In this document: positions 7,302 to 14,192 of the stretch, in pieces
How the letters are laid out: each line of letters begins with the position of its first letter
Numbering within the stretch: the first letter of the stretch is position 1
Assembly: GCA_002423305.1 (NCBI GenBank)
Contig: DIVI01000066.1
Span: 1-17,539 of the forward strand
Source of the DNA: Methylococcus sp. UBA6136
Lineage (GTDB): Bacteria; Pseudomonadota; Gammaproteobacteria; Methylococcales; Methylococcaceae
Reading direction: 5' to 3'
DNA length: 17,539 nucleotides
Made by a program: the position numbers and the translations under genes
The notes under the pieces: generated by a model
Seen by the model: only the letters and a program-made list of their open reading frames with translations
Database searches by the model: none
What the model was told of the DNA's origin: nothing

Positions 7302-8533
7302 ATCAGCCACAGCCACGTTTCGATCTGGCAAAGGCACGAGCAGACTTCCCGATTCTGAGCCAGACCATCAACCGGCACCCGTTGGTCTATCTGGACAATG
7401 CCGCCTCAACCCACAAGCCCCGCGCGGTCATCGACCGTATCCGCAAAGTGTATGAAGAGGACTATTCCAACGTGCACCGCGGCGTACATACGCTGAGCCA
7501 GCGCTGCACGGATCTGTTCGAATCCGCCCGAGAGAAAGTACAGACCCTACTCAACGCCAGGCATAGCCACGAAATCATCTTCGTGCGCGGCACCACAGAG
7601 GCCATCAATCTGGTTGCGCAGAGCTATGGCCGCAAGAACGTGGGACCGGGGGACGAAATTCTGATCACGGCGATGGAACACCATTCCAACATCGTGCCCT
7701 GGCAGATGCTGTGCGAGCAGACCGGCGCCTCATTAAAGGTCGCCCCGATTTCGCTGACCGGCGAACTGCTCATGGACGAGTTTGCGGGGCTCCTCTCGGA
7801 CCGAACCCGGCTGGTCTCGGTCACGCATATGTCCAATGCGCTGGGGACCATCAATCCCGTCGAACAGATCATCGCCCAGGCTCATGCCCGCGGCATTCCG
7901 GTCCTGCTGGACGGCGCGCAGTCCGCACCGCACATGACCGTGGACGTTCAGGCACTGGACTGCGATTTTTATGCTTTCTCCGGCCACAAGCTCTATGGCC
8001 CCTCGGGCATCGGCGTGTTGTATGGCAAGGAAAGCCTGCTGACCGCCATGCCGCCCTGGCAGGGGGGTGGCGACATGATCCGGCGCGTGACGTTCGAAAA
8101 AACCGAATACAACGAACTGCCCTACAAATTCGAGGCCGGCACGCCCAACATTGCCGATACCATCGCGCTGGGTGCCGCCATCGATTATGTCAATATCCTC
8201 GGCATCGACGCCATCGCCGAGCATGAGCACCACTTGCTCGCCTATGCCACCGAGCAGGCGCTGAAGATTCCCGAACTGAAGATCATCGGCACCGCCGGGC
8301 ACAAAGGGGCCATCCTGTCGTTTACCCTGGACCGCATCCACCCGCATGACATCGGCACCCTGCTCGATCAACTCGGCATCGCGATCCGGGCCGGACATCA
8401 TTGCGCCATGCCGGTGATGGATTTCTTCGAGGTACCCGCCACGGCCCGGGCGTCATTCGGCCTGTACAATACCTTCGAGGAAGTGGACATCCTGATGGAC
8501 GGCATCCGCCAGGTCATCAAGATGTTCGGGTAA
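7298..8533 (+). CDS. sufS: Cysteine desulfurase SufS
   Basis: This 411-residue, PLP-dependent class V aminotransferase-fold enzyme removes sulfur from L-cysteine to give alanine and an enzyme persulfide. PLP-binding lysine is K231 in FSGHKLYGPSGIG and the catalytic cysteine is C369 in RAGHHCAMP. The RAGHHC context and LYLDNAASTHKP-like start (VYLDNAASTHKP) mark the SufS/group II type and separate it from IscS. The ATG at 7298 overlaps the sufD stop and has GCGGAG upstream. A TTG at 7292 would add only two residues and is unlikely. The neighbouring sufU suggests sulfur goes to SufU rather than SufE; no sufE is present in the window. Confidence 0.96.
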   Translation: MNQPQPRFDLAKARADFPILSQTINRHPLVYLDNAASTHKPRAVIDRIRKVYEEDYSNVHRGVHTLSQRCTDLFESAREKVQTLLNARHSHEIIFVRGTTEAINLVAQSYGRKNVGPGDEILITAMEHHSNIVPWQMLCEQTGASLKVAPISLTGELLMDEFAGLLSDRTRLVSVTHMSNALGTINPVEQIIAQAHARGIPVLLDGAQSAPHMTVDVQALDCDFYAFSGHKLYGPSGIGVLYGKESLLTAMPPWQGGGDMIRRVTFEKTEYNELPYKFEAGTPNIADTIALGAAIDYVNILGIDAIAEHEHHLLAYATEQALKIPELKIIGTAGHKGAILSFTLDRIHPHDIGTLLDQLGIAIRAGHHCAMPVMDFFEVPATARASFGLYNTFEEVDILMDGIRQVIKMFG

Positions 8534-8584
8534 GCCATTCCAACGACCCGATTCAAGTCACAATCGACGATTCGCAGAAGCAAC

Positions 8585-9040
8585 ATGCTGGACCAGATCA
8601 GAGATCTCTACCAGGAAGTGGTTTTCGACCACAACCGCAATCCCCGCAACTTCCGGGTGATGGAAGATGCCAACCGCAAGATCGAGGGCTTCAACCCGCT
8701 CTGCGGTGATCGCATCACCCTCTACGCCAAGGTCATCGACGGCAAGATCGAAGATGTCAGTTTCCAGGGATCCGGCTGCGCCATTTCGACCGCCTCCGCC
8801 TCGCTCATGACCGAAATCGTCAAGGGTCAGACCGAGCAGGAAGCCGAGCAGCTCTTTGATTTGTTCCACCGCATCACGACCGGCAAGAATGGCGACGAAG
8901 TCAATCTGGAAGAACTTGGCAAGCTGGCCGTGCTGGCCGGTGTTCGCGCCTATCCGGCCCGCGTGAAGTGCGCAACCCTGGCATGGCACTCGCTCCAGTC
9001 GGCGCTGAAAAATGACGGCGAGACCGTCAGCACCGAATAA
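8585..9040 (+). CDS. sufU: SufU-type sulfur-relay protein
   Basis: This 151-residue member of the IscU/SufU family has the ligand set C40-G-D42, C65 (GSGCAIS) and C129 (VKCATLAW). The long loop between C65 and C129, including LEELGKLAVLAGVRAYPARVKC, and the absence of the IscU LPPVK motif and its histidine place it with SufU. In Bacillus, zinc-bound SufU accepts persulfide sulfur from SufS. It may do the same here, although SUF-linked NifU-like proteins are sometimes called scaffolds. It starts 51 bp after sufS with a poor ribosome site (CAGAAG). The operon continues 23 bp later with the Rieske gene. The name NifU-like SUF protein would be equally valid. Confidence 0.92.
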   Translation: MLDQIRDLYQEVVFDHNRNPRNFRVMEDANRKIEGFNPLCGDRITLYAKVIDGKIEDVSFQGSGCAISTASASLMTEIVKGQTEQEAEQLFDLFHRITTGKNGDEVNLEELGKLAVLAGVRAYPARVKCATLAWHSLQSALKNDGETVSTE

Positions 9041-9063
9041 CTGCGGACTCAGGACATCCGAAG

Positions 9064-9384
9064 ATGACGGATTGGATAGATGCCGGTCGCGCGGGCAGTC
9101 TGGCGCCCGGCGAACACCTGCTGGTTGAAATTGAGGGCGATGAAGTGGCCCTGTTTCATATCGATGGCGAGTATTTTGCCATTCGGGACGTCTGCAGCCA
9201 TGACGGCACTGAGATTGCGAGCGGCCACCTCGAAGGCTGCGAGATCATTTGCCCACGTCATGGGGCCCGCTTCTGTCTCAAGACCGGGAAAGTGCTATCC
9301 CCCCCCGCGTATGAGGACATTGCCACGTATCCGGTTCGTATTCACGAAGGCCGGATAGAAATCGGCACCGAGCCGTCGCATTGA
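9064..9384 (+). CDS. Small Rieske [2Fe-2S] ferredoxin-like protein
   Basis: This 106-residue stand-alone Rieske protein has the two cluster motifs C44-S-H46 (DVCSHDGTE) and C63-P-R-H66 (ICPRHGARF). No signal peptide or membrane anchor is present, so it is cytoplasmic, unlike the bc1 Rieske subunit. The sequence looks like the ferredoxin subunits of non-haem iron oxygenases (NirD/BphF type), but no oxygenase is encoded nearby. It ends the suf operon, 23 bp after sufU, as also happens in several other proteobacterial suf clusters. It may be a client used to sense or store clusters, or supply electrons for assembly; that role is inference. Upstream AGGAC is a partial ribosome site. Confidence 0.88.
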   Translation: MTDWIDAGRAGSLAPGEHLLVEIEGDEVALFHIDGEYFAIRDVCSHDGTEIASGHLEGCEIICPRHGARFCLKTGKVLSPPAYEDIATYPVRIHEGRIEIGTEPSH

Positions 9385-9402
9385 CGGCAACCGATTACAC
9401 AC

Positions 9403-9435
9403 AAAAAACGCCGGCGAGGATAAACCGCGCCGGCG
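9403..9435 (-). terminator. Intrinsic terminator of the small lipoprotein gene
   Basis: CGCCGGCG at 9409-9416 and 9428-9435 pair perfectly around an 11-base loop. On the minus strand the hairpin is followed by six T residues (plus-strand A run at 9403-9408), so it is a good rho-independent terminator for the lipoprotein transcript. On the plus strand no T run follows, so the end of the suf operon is protected by the same hairpin only weakly, if at all. Confidence 0.8.
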
Positions 9436-9450
9436 CTGGTGGGATTTAGA

Positions 9451-9495
9451 TCAGACCCTAACCCTAGCCTCCCAAGACAAGGGAGGGCTGTCTGA
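9451..9495. other. Second imperfect hairpin in the lipoprotein 3' UTR
   Basis: TCAGAC at 9451-9456 pairs with GTCTGA at 9490-9495. Nested inside, AGCCTCCC at 9466-9473 pairs with GGGAGGGCT at 9481-9489 with one bulged G. It lies between the lipoprotein stop codon and the terminator. It could stabilise that mRNA or act as a barrier to transcription from the suf side. Structure is read by eye. Confidence 0.5.
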
Positions 9496-9497
9496 CA

Positions 9498-9623
9498 TCA
9501 CATCTGCTGGGGTTTCTTGGGTCCTGGAGTATTACCAAAGGGTCCGCTTTCACCGCCGTTTCCACAGCCGGCCAGAAACATGCCCAACAGGGAAACAACC
9601 AGCATCTGCTTAATGATCTTCAT
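9498..9623 (-). CDS. Very small outer- or inner-membrane lipoprotein
   Basis: The 41-residue product is MKIIKQMLVVSLLGMFLAGC followed by a 21-residue Gly/Pro/Lys tail. The lipobox LAGC puts the lipidated cysteine at residue 20, so the mature lipopeptide is only about 22 residues. Ser, Asp or Lys retention rules do not settle its location; Gly at +2 suggests the outer membrane. GAGG lies 5 bases before the ATG at 9621-9623, which is why I prefer it to a longer frame starting at 9680. The gene has its own terminator. The CG...GPF start faintly recalls LptM/YifL (CGxKGP), an LPS-transport assembly lipoprotein, but the tail does not match well. Function unknown. Confidence 0.75.
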   Translation of the reverse strand: MKIIKQMLVVSLLGMFLAGCGNGGESGPFGNTPGPKKPQQM

Positions 9624-9967
9624 AATTACCTCGCTCCGACCCGTCGGGGTCAGGCTCAACTTCATCCTTAAAAAATCCAACTACACGAATGCATCGGACG
9701 ATACCTGTGAGTCCGGCCAAAGCCTGACTCTGCAGTCGGGCCAGAACATTAAACGCTCCGGCGGGGCCAATGCCTCGAAGAGCATCGACCGCCATTCTGT
9801 CATGGATTGACGACGGGGCGGTCGATTTAAAGATTCAAAGCCCCACCACCCAAAGTACACCCTAAAGTTGCACATGGCATGGGGCTGTTGCATGATTTTC
9901 ATGAAAACTGGACATAAAGCGATTCATGCCTGCACCCCGTCCATCCTATCGCCCAAGGAGAAACCTG
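9624..9967. other. Divergent intergenic region between lipoprotein and DUF2092 genes
   Basis: This 344-bp stretch separates two divergent genes and has no believable coding sequence. It holds a short hairpin (GACCC 9638-9642, GGGTC 9647-9651) in the lipoprotein leader and a perfect 12-bp palindrome TTTTCATGAAAA at 9896-9907. The strong Shine-Dalgarno AAGGAGA at about 9955-9961 serves the DUF2092 gene. A possible -35 TTGCAT at 9888-9893 has no good -10 partner. Promoters must lie here but cannot be placed with confidence. Confidence 0.5.
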
Positions 9968-10780
9968 ATGCTCACGCTTACCCGGACCGGCGTTTTGCTC
10001 GCGCTGATCACTGGCCTCCCGTCGCTTCCGTGCCGCGCCCTGGCTGATTCAGCCAAAGCGGGAACGCACCCCTTGGTCAGTATCGAGGAAGCTGCCAAAA
10101 AATCGGTGCAGGCCATGAGCGACTATCTAAAAGCCTCCAAGTCCTTCAGCTTTCGCGCGGACATCCAGTATGACGATGTTTTGCCATCGGGCCAGAAAAT
10201 CGCCTTCTCCGCCCAGTCGGAGATTAGTCTGAGACGACCCAATGGCATCCAGGCAACACAACTCTCGGATACGGGAGTCCGTCAACTCTGGTTCAACGGC
10301 AAACAGCTCACTTTGCTGGACCCGGTCCGAAATACCTATGCGATCGAGTCCGTCTCGGGCAACACGGATCAGGCACTGGATCACATGATCAACCAGTTGC
10401 ATTTCACGCCGCCTCTGTCCGATTTTCTCTACGAAGATCCCGCAAAAGCCCTGACCAAAAATGCCGTGCATAGCTTTGTGGTCGGCAGCAGCGAGGTCAA
10501 TGGCGTTCCCTGCCAGCACCTGGCATTTGTCGACAAGCTTATCGACTGGCAACTCTGGATTGAGACCGGCAAGGTGCCCCTGCCGCGAAAACTGATCATC
10601 ACCTATAAAACCCTGCCTAGCTCACCCCAGTTCATTGCGACGTTGTCCGACTGGGATTTTTCCACCCGACTCCCGGACTCGCTATTTCAGGCCGAAATCC
10701 CGGTCAATGCGGTCAAACTTCCGTTCATGAAGGAAGGTCAGGCCAAAACGCTTTCGCGCGCCTCAGTGAAGAAAAACTAG
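9968..10780 (+). CDS. Exported DUF2092 family protein
   Basis: This 270-residue protein has a clear signal peptide (MLTLTRTGVLLALITGLPSL, likely cut after ALA at 26), so it is periplasmic. The mature part resembles DUF2092 proteins, which are predicted to have a LolA/LolB-like lipid-binding beta fold. Visible cues are the segment SFRADIQYDDVLPSGQKI, the strand pair RQLWFNGKQLTLLDP, and the later VNGVPCQHLAFVDKLIDWQLWI block. I chose the ATG at 9968 because AAGGAGA sits 7 bases before it; a frame from 9926 would add 14 residues that break the signal peptide. It is followed after 21 bp by a glycine-rich exported protein, so they form one unit. Biological role is not established. Confidence 0.8.
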   Translation: MLTLTRTGVLLALITGLPSLPCRALADSAKAGTHPLVSIEEAAKKSVQAMSDYLKASKSFSFRADIQYDDVLPSGQKIAFSAQSEISLRRPNGIQATQLSDTGVRQLWFNGKQLTLLDPVRNTYAIESVSGNTDQALDHMINQLHFTPPLSDFLYEDPAKALTKNAVHSFVVGSSEVNGVPCQHLAFVDKLIDWQLWIETGKVPLPRKLIITYKTLPSSPQFIATLSDWDFSTRLPDSLFQAEIPVNAVKLPFMKEGQAKTLSRASVKKN

Positions 10781-10801
10781 CATTAGCCAGGGGACAAAAC
10801 C

Positions 10802-11824
10802 ATGAAGACTCGCTATCCAGGAATCAAACCCGTTCGTCTGATGATCGCCATCGCCGGAGCGGGGATGCTTTTGATGCATGGCCCCGTTGAATCTCGCGGC
10901 GGTTTTGGTGGATTTGGAGGGGGCTTCGGCGGAGCCCACTTTGGCGGCGGTGGCTTTGGCGATCGGGCTGGGGGAGGCGCTTATGGCGGTGGCGGCTTTG
11001 GCGGTGGCGACGCCCAACGATTCGGTGGCGGCGGTGTCGGCGAAGGTCATTTTGGCGGCGGCGGATTAGGCAGCGTCAAGGGATCAGGGGCGGACTCCGG
11101 GGTCAGCCGGGACTGGTCCGACCATGGGGCCGATGCCCGCCCGGATTCAGGCACTCGAACCGATGCAACCGGCACCGATCGGGAGTCGATGCAGCAGAAT
11201 CGGTTTCAGCAGCAGGATTCCCTCCAGCAAAACCGCGACAAGGAATTGAATCACCTGCAGAACCAGAACGAAGTCTACAACCACTACAACAACAATTATT
11301 ACGGGGGTTACTACGGGGGCGGCATGTACTATGGCGGCTCCTGGGGTGGGTTTTACTCAGGCATGATGATGGGCGAGATGACCGGCATGATGCTCGGCGC
11401 CTCCATGGCGACACTGCCGCGTCAGTACACCACCGTCGTGGTGGAGGGAACGCCTTACTACTACGCCAATGGTGCCTACCTGACCCAAACCCAGGGGGCC
11501 ACCGGTTACACGCTGGTCCCTCCGCCACCCGGTGCCGTGGTGGCATCCTTGCCCAGCAACTGCTCTCCTGTCTACCTTGGCGCGCAGACCTTCAACGATT
11601 GCGGCGGGGCTTTCTATGAGAACGTCGATGGCGGCTACAAGGTCGTTCGCCCACCCACAGGGATTCAGATCAACAGTATTCCGAGCGGGGCCGAAGCCAA
11701 ACAGGTCAACAACACACAATACTTCGAGTACGGCGGTGTGTGGTACCAGCCCTTTTATGGCGGTAGCGACGTCATCTACCGGGTGGTGGCCAATCCGGAC
11801 GATTGCGAAGGGTGCGGAATCTGA
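10802..11824 (+). CDS. Exported glycine-rich protein with Q/N-rich middle and DUF6515-like C-terminus
   Basis: The 340-residue product has four parts. Residues 1-30 are a signal peptide. Residues 32-96 are a GGFGG-type low-complexity repeat. Residues 130-165 are rich in Gln and Asn, grading into a Tyr/Gly segment (166-186) and a Met/Gly-rich stretch (188-200, MMMGEMTGMMLGA) that looks like a glycine zipper. Residues 208-330 form a folded domain with VVVEGTPYYYANGAYL and FEYGGVWYQPFYGG, which fits DUF6515-type surface proteins. Four cysteines occur at 254, 267, 335 and 338. GGGGAC lies before the ATG, and the upstream DUF2092 gene ends 21 bp away. Surface or matrix role is a guess; no terminator is evident downstream. 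Confidence 0.75.
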   Translation: MKTRYPGIKPVRLMIAIAGAGMLLMHGPVESRGGFGGFGGGFGGAHFGGGGFGDRAGGGAYGGGGFGGGDAQRFGGGGVGEGHFGGGGLGSVKGSGADSGVSRDWSDHGADARPDSGTRTDATGTDRESMQQNRFQQQDSLQQNRDKELNHLQNQNEVYNHYNNNYYGGYYGGGMYYGGSWGGFYSGMMMGEMTGMMLGASMATLPRQYTTVVVEGTPYYYANGAYLTQTQGATGYTLVPPPPGAVVASLPSNCSPVYLGAQTFNDCGGAFYENVDGGYKVVRPPTGIQINSIPSGAEAKQVNNTQYFEYGGVWYQPFYGGSDVIYRVVANPDDCEGCGI

Positions 11825-11860
11825 TTCGTTATCACCGGCGCCCTGGCCGATAGCGGACTT

Positions 11861-12196
11861 CTAAAATTCTCGTGAGTAGCCCAGCGCCAGCGAAGCGTCG
11901 CCGACCCTCAGCATCAGGCGTTGGCCGGGCGGGCCAGCGATCGGCAAGGCGGCGTAAGCGAGAACCAGGCTCTTTGCGTGAGGCAGAGAACCCGGCGTGA
12001 AGTAGACGGAATAGCCCGGCTCTGCCGCCCGCCGCCCGCTCAGCATCGCCATGCCCGCAGGCGCGTTATGAACGATGTAGATCTGCCGGAAGGCGCTCTC
12101 GATGACATCCGCCTCCCCGCCATCATATTCGTCGACCGACAGATCGATGCGGTACCAGACTTCGGCGGATGGCGCGTCCGGTTCTGAAATGGGCAT
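11861..12196 (-). CDS. Hypothetical 111-residue cytoplasmic protein
   Basis: I do not recognise this protein. It starts MPISEPDAPSAEVWYRIDLS and has no signal peptide, membrane segment or cysteine. The middle (ADVIESAFRQIYIVHNAPAGMAML) looks like a helix followed by strands. The end (LMLRVGDASLALGYSREF) looks like two beta strands, so a small alpha/beta fold is likely. Coding status is supported by a good ribosome site, GAGAGG six bases before the ATG, and by its position: it is the only reasonable frame between the glycine-rich gene and ubiK and is divergent from ubiK. No terminator is evident after its stop. Confidence 0.6.
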   Translation of the reverse strand: MPISEPDAPSAEVWYRIDLSVDEYDGGEADVIESAFRQIYIVHNAPAGMAMLSGRRAAEPGYSVYFTPGSLPHAKSLVLAYAALPIAGPPGQRLMLRVGDASLALGYSREF

Positions 12197-12269
12197 CTAA
12201 AACCTCTCTGGCGGATGGGGGGGGAATCCAGTGTATCGAATGACCCATGGTCGAGATAGTCGTCCCCAT

Positions 12270-12300
12270 TTGGACGGCCGGTCAGCCGACTTGCTATGCT
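12270..12300 (+). promoter_or_regulatory. Candidate promoter for ubiK-comM-rep
   Basis: TATGCT at 12295-12300 is preceded by TGC, forming an extended -10 (TGnTATGCT). TTGGAC at 12270-12275 is a possible -35 but lies 19 bp away, longer than ideal. Transcription would start roughly 85 bases before the ubiK ATG. Confidence 0.35.
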
Positions 12301-12390
12301 TCCACCCAATCATGTCGGGCCTTGGCCGGCGACAGGGGCCCAGAATCCAGATTCTGCCCTGCCTTAACCCACCCAACCATAGGATGAACC

Positions 12391-12642
12391 ATGTTCGAAC
12401 CTTCCACCCTGAATGAATTGGCCAAGCGTCTGTCCGGGGCCGTTCCGGGCGATCTTCATTTGCTCAAGGGTGACATGGAAAAGACCTTCCAGGCCATTCT
12501 GCAAGCCTCCTTCAGCCGGATGAATCTGGTCAGTCGTGAAGAATTCGACGTCCAGCGCAACGTATTGGCAAGAACTCGTGAACAACTGGAAGCACTGGAA
12601 GCACGGGTCACCGAGCTGGAGCAGCAGGTTCTTCAGCGCTGA
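12391..12642 (+). CDS. ubiK: Ubiquinone biosynthesis accessory factor UbiK
   Basis: This 83-residue protein belongs to the UbiK/YqiC (formerly BMFP) family. The N-terminal half, LNELAKRLSGAVPGDLHLLKGDMEKTFQAIL, is amphipathic. It is followed by SRMNLVSREEFDVQRNVLARTREQLEALEARVTELE, the conserved region leading into a C-terminal coiled coil (about 45-80). In E. coli, UbiK binds UbiJ and lipid and is needed for efficient aerobic ubiquinone synthesis. AGGA lies 7 bases before the ATG. It sits 17 bp ahead of comM, an arrangement seen in many gammaproteobacteria. Confidence 0.9.
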   Translation: MFEPSTLNELAKRLSGAVPGDLHLLKGDMEKTFQAILQASFSRMNLVSREEFDVQRNVLARTREQLEALEARVTELEQQVLQR

Positions 12643-12659
12643 TCGCCGACCAGCGCCGT

Positions 12660-14183
12660 ATGTCGCTCGCCATCGTTTACACGCGAGGCCGACAAGGGAT
12701 TGCCGCTCCGCTCGTCACGGTCGAGGTGCATATCTCCAATGGCCTGCCCGCACTCAACATCGTCGGATTGCCTGAAGCCGCCGTCAAGGAGAGCAAGGAT
12801 CGGGTTCGCGGCGCGCTTCTAAACTGTCATTTCGAATTCCCCATGCAGCGGGTCACCGTCAACATGGCCCCCGCCGATATCCCCAAGGAAGGCGGCCGTT
12901 TCGACCTGCCCATCGCATTGGGCATTCTCGCCGCCTCCGGCCAGCTGCCCCATCGCGCCCTGCAGGACATGGAGTTTCTTGGTGAACTGTCGCTGGGTGG
13001 AGAACTGCGCCCGGTCGCCGGGGTGCTGCCTGCGGCACTGCAGGCCCGCGATGCCGGGCGAGCACTGGTCATCCCCACCGGCAATGCCGACGAAGCGGCG
13101 CTGGTGGAAGCAGCCAGGGTCTTGCCGGCGAATCACCTGCTGGAAGTCTGTGCTCACATCAACGGCCAGCGGCCCATCATGCCCGCTGCGTTCCAGCCAC
13201 CCGCCGCTCGCGACAACGACTACCCCGACTTTAGCGAGGTACATGGCCATTTCCAGGTCAAGCGCGCACTGGAGATCGCGGCCGCTGGCCGACACAATCT
13301 TCTGATGATGGGGCCACCCGGCACCGGCAAGTCCATGCTCGCCTCGCGCCTGCCCGGCATCCTGCCTCCCCTGTCGGATGAGGAGGCGCTGGAAAGTGCC
13401 GCCATCGCCTCGGTCAGCGATACCTCATTCAACCCGCAGCGCTGGCGGCAACCTCCTTTTCGCTCGCCTCACCACACGGCCTCCGCGCCGGCACTGGTCG
13501 GTGGTGGCGGCAACCCCAAACCCGGCGAGGTGTCGCTGGCCACCCATGGCGTCCTGTTTCTGGACGAGCTGCCGGAATTCGACCGCAAGGTACTGGAGGT
13601 GCTGCGGGAACCACTGGAAACCGGCACCATCACCATTTCCCGCGCCGCACGCCAGGTTGATTTCCCTGCCCGCTTTCAGCTGATCGCGGCCATGAACCCC
13701 TGCCCTTGCGGCTATCTGGGAGATGCCTCGGGGCGCTGCCGCTGCACGCCCGACCAGGTTCTGCGCTATCGCGGCCGTATTTCCGGTCCGCTCGTCGACC
13801 GCATCGACATGCATATCGAAGTCCCGCGCGTCCCACAGGAGATGTTGCGCAAAGGTAGCCCGGGTGGCGAGGAAAGCAGCGCCGTCATCCGCGCACGGGT
13901 AATCGCGGCCCGCGAGCGTGCCCTGCAACGGGCAGCTCGGCCCAACGCCCTGCTGTCCCCAACGCTGATCAGGCGCGACTGCGCCCTGAGCGAGGATGGC
14001 CACCGCTTGTTGGAGCAGGCCATCGACAAGCTGGGCCTGTCTCACCGCGCCTATCACCGCATCCTGAAACTCGCCCGCACCATCGCCGATCTGGCCGGAT
14101 CTGAAGACATCGGCATCCCGCACCTCAGCGAAGCTATCGGCTACCGGCGACTGGATCGCTCGGCACCCCACTCAAGGATCTGA
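12660..14183 (+). CDS. comM: YifB/ComM family AAA+ helicase
   Basis: This 507-residue Mg-chelatase-like AAA+ protein has an N-terminal Lon-like ChlI domain (about 1-170, including NIVGLPEAAVKESKDRVRGAL). The AAA+ core follows, with Walker A GPPGTGKS at 218-225 and Walker B D302-E303 in FLDELPEF. A cysteine-rich element (MNPCPCGYLGDASGRCRC) and the C-terminal Mg-chelatase helical domain complete it. In Vibrio and others, ComM is a hexameric helicase that promotes branch migration during natural transformation. The family is also found in species not known to be competent. It has no clear ribosome site of its own, so translation may depend on ubiK 17 bp upstream. It ends 9 bp before rep. Confidence 0.93.
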   Translation: MSLAIVYTRGRQGIAAPLVTVEVHISNGLPALNIVGLPEAAVKESKDRVRGALLNCHFEFPMQRVTVNMAPADIPKEGGRFDLPIALGILAASGQLPHRALQDMEFLGELSLGGELRPVAGVLPAALQARDAGRALVIPTGNADEAALVEAARVLPANHLLEVCAHINGQRPIMPAAFQPPAARDNDYPDFSEVHGHFQVKRALEIAAAGRHNLLMMGPPGTGKSMLASRLPGILPPLSDEEALESAAIASVSDTSFNPQRWRQPPFRSPHHTASAPALVGGGGNPKPGEVSLATHGVLFLDELPEFDRKVLEVLREPLETGTITISRAARQVDFPARFQLIAAMNPCPCGYLGDASGRCRCTPDQVLRYRGRISGPLVDRIDMHIEVPRVPQEMLRKGSPGGEESSAVIRARVIAARERALQRAARPNALLSPTLIRRDCALSEDGHRLLEQAIDKLGLSHRAYHRILKLARTIADLAGSEDIGIPHLSEAIGYRRLDRSAPHSRI

Positions 14184-14192
14184 CCCCCGCCC

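Noticed and set aside
9681..9902. 73-residue minus-strand frame upstream of the lipoprotein
   Set aside because: Low-complexity arginine/tryptophan content, no ribosome site, and it fills a promoter-bearing intergenic region.
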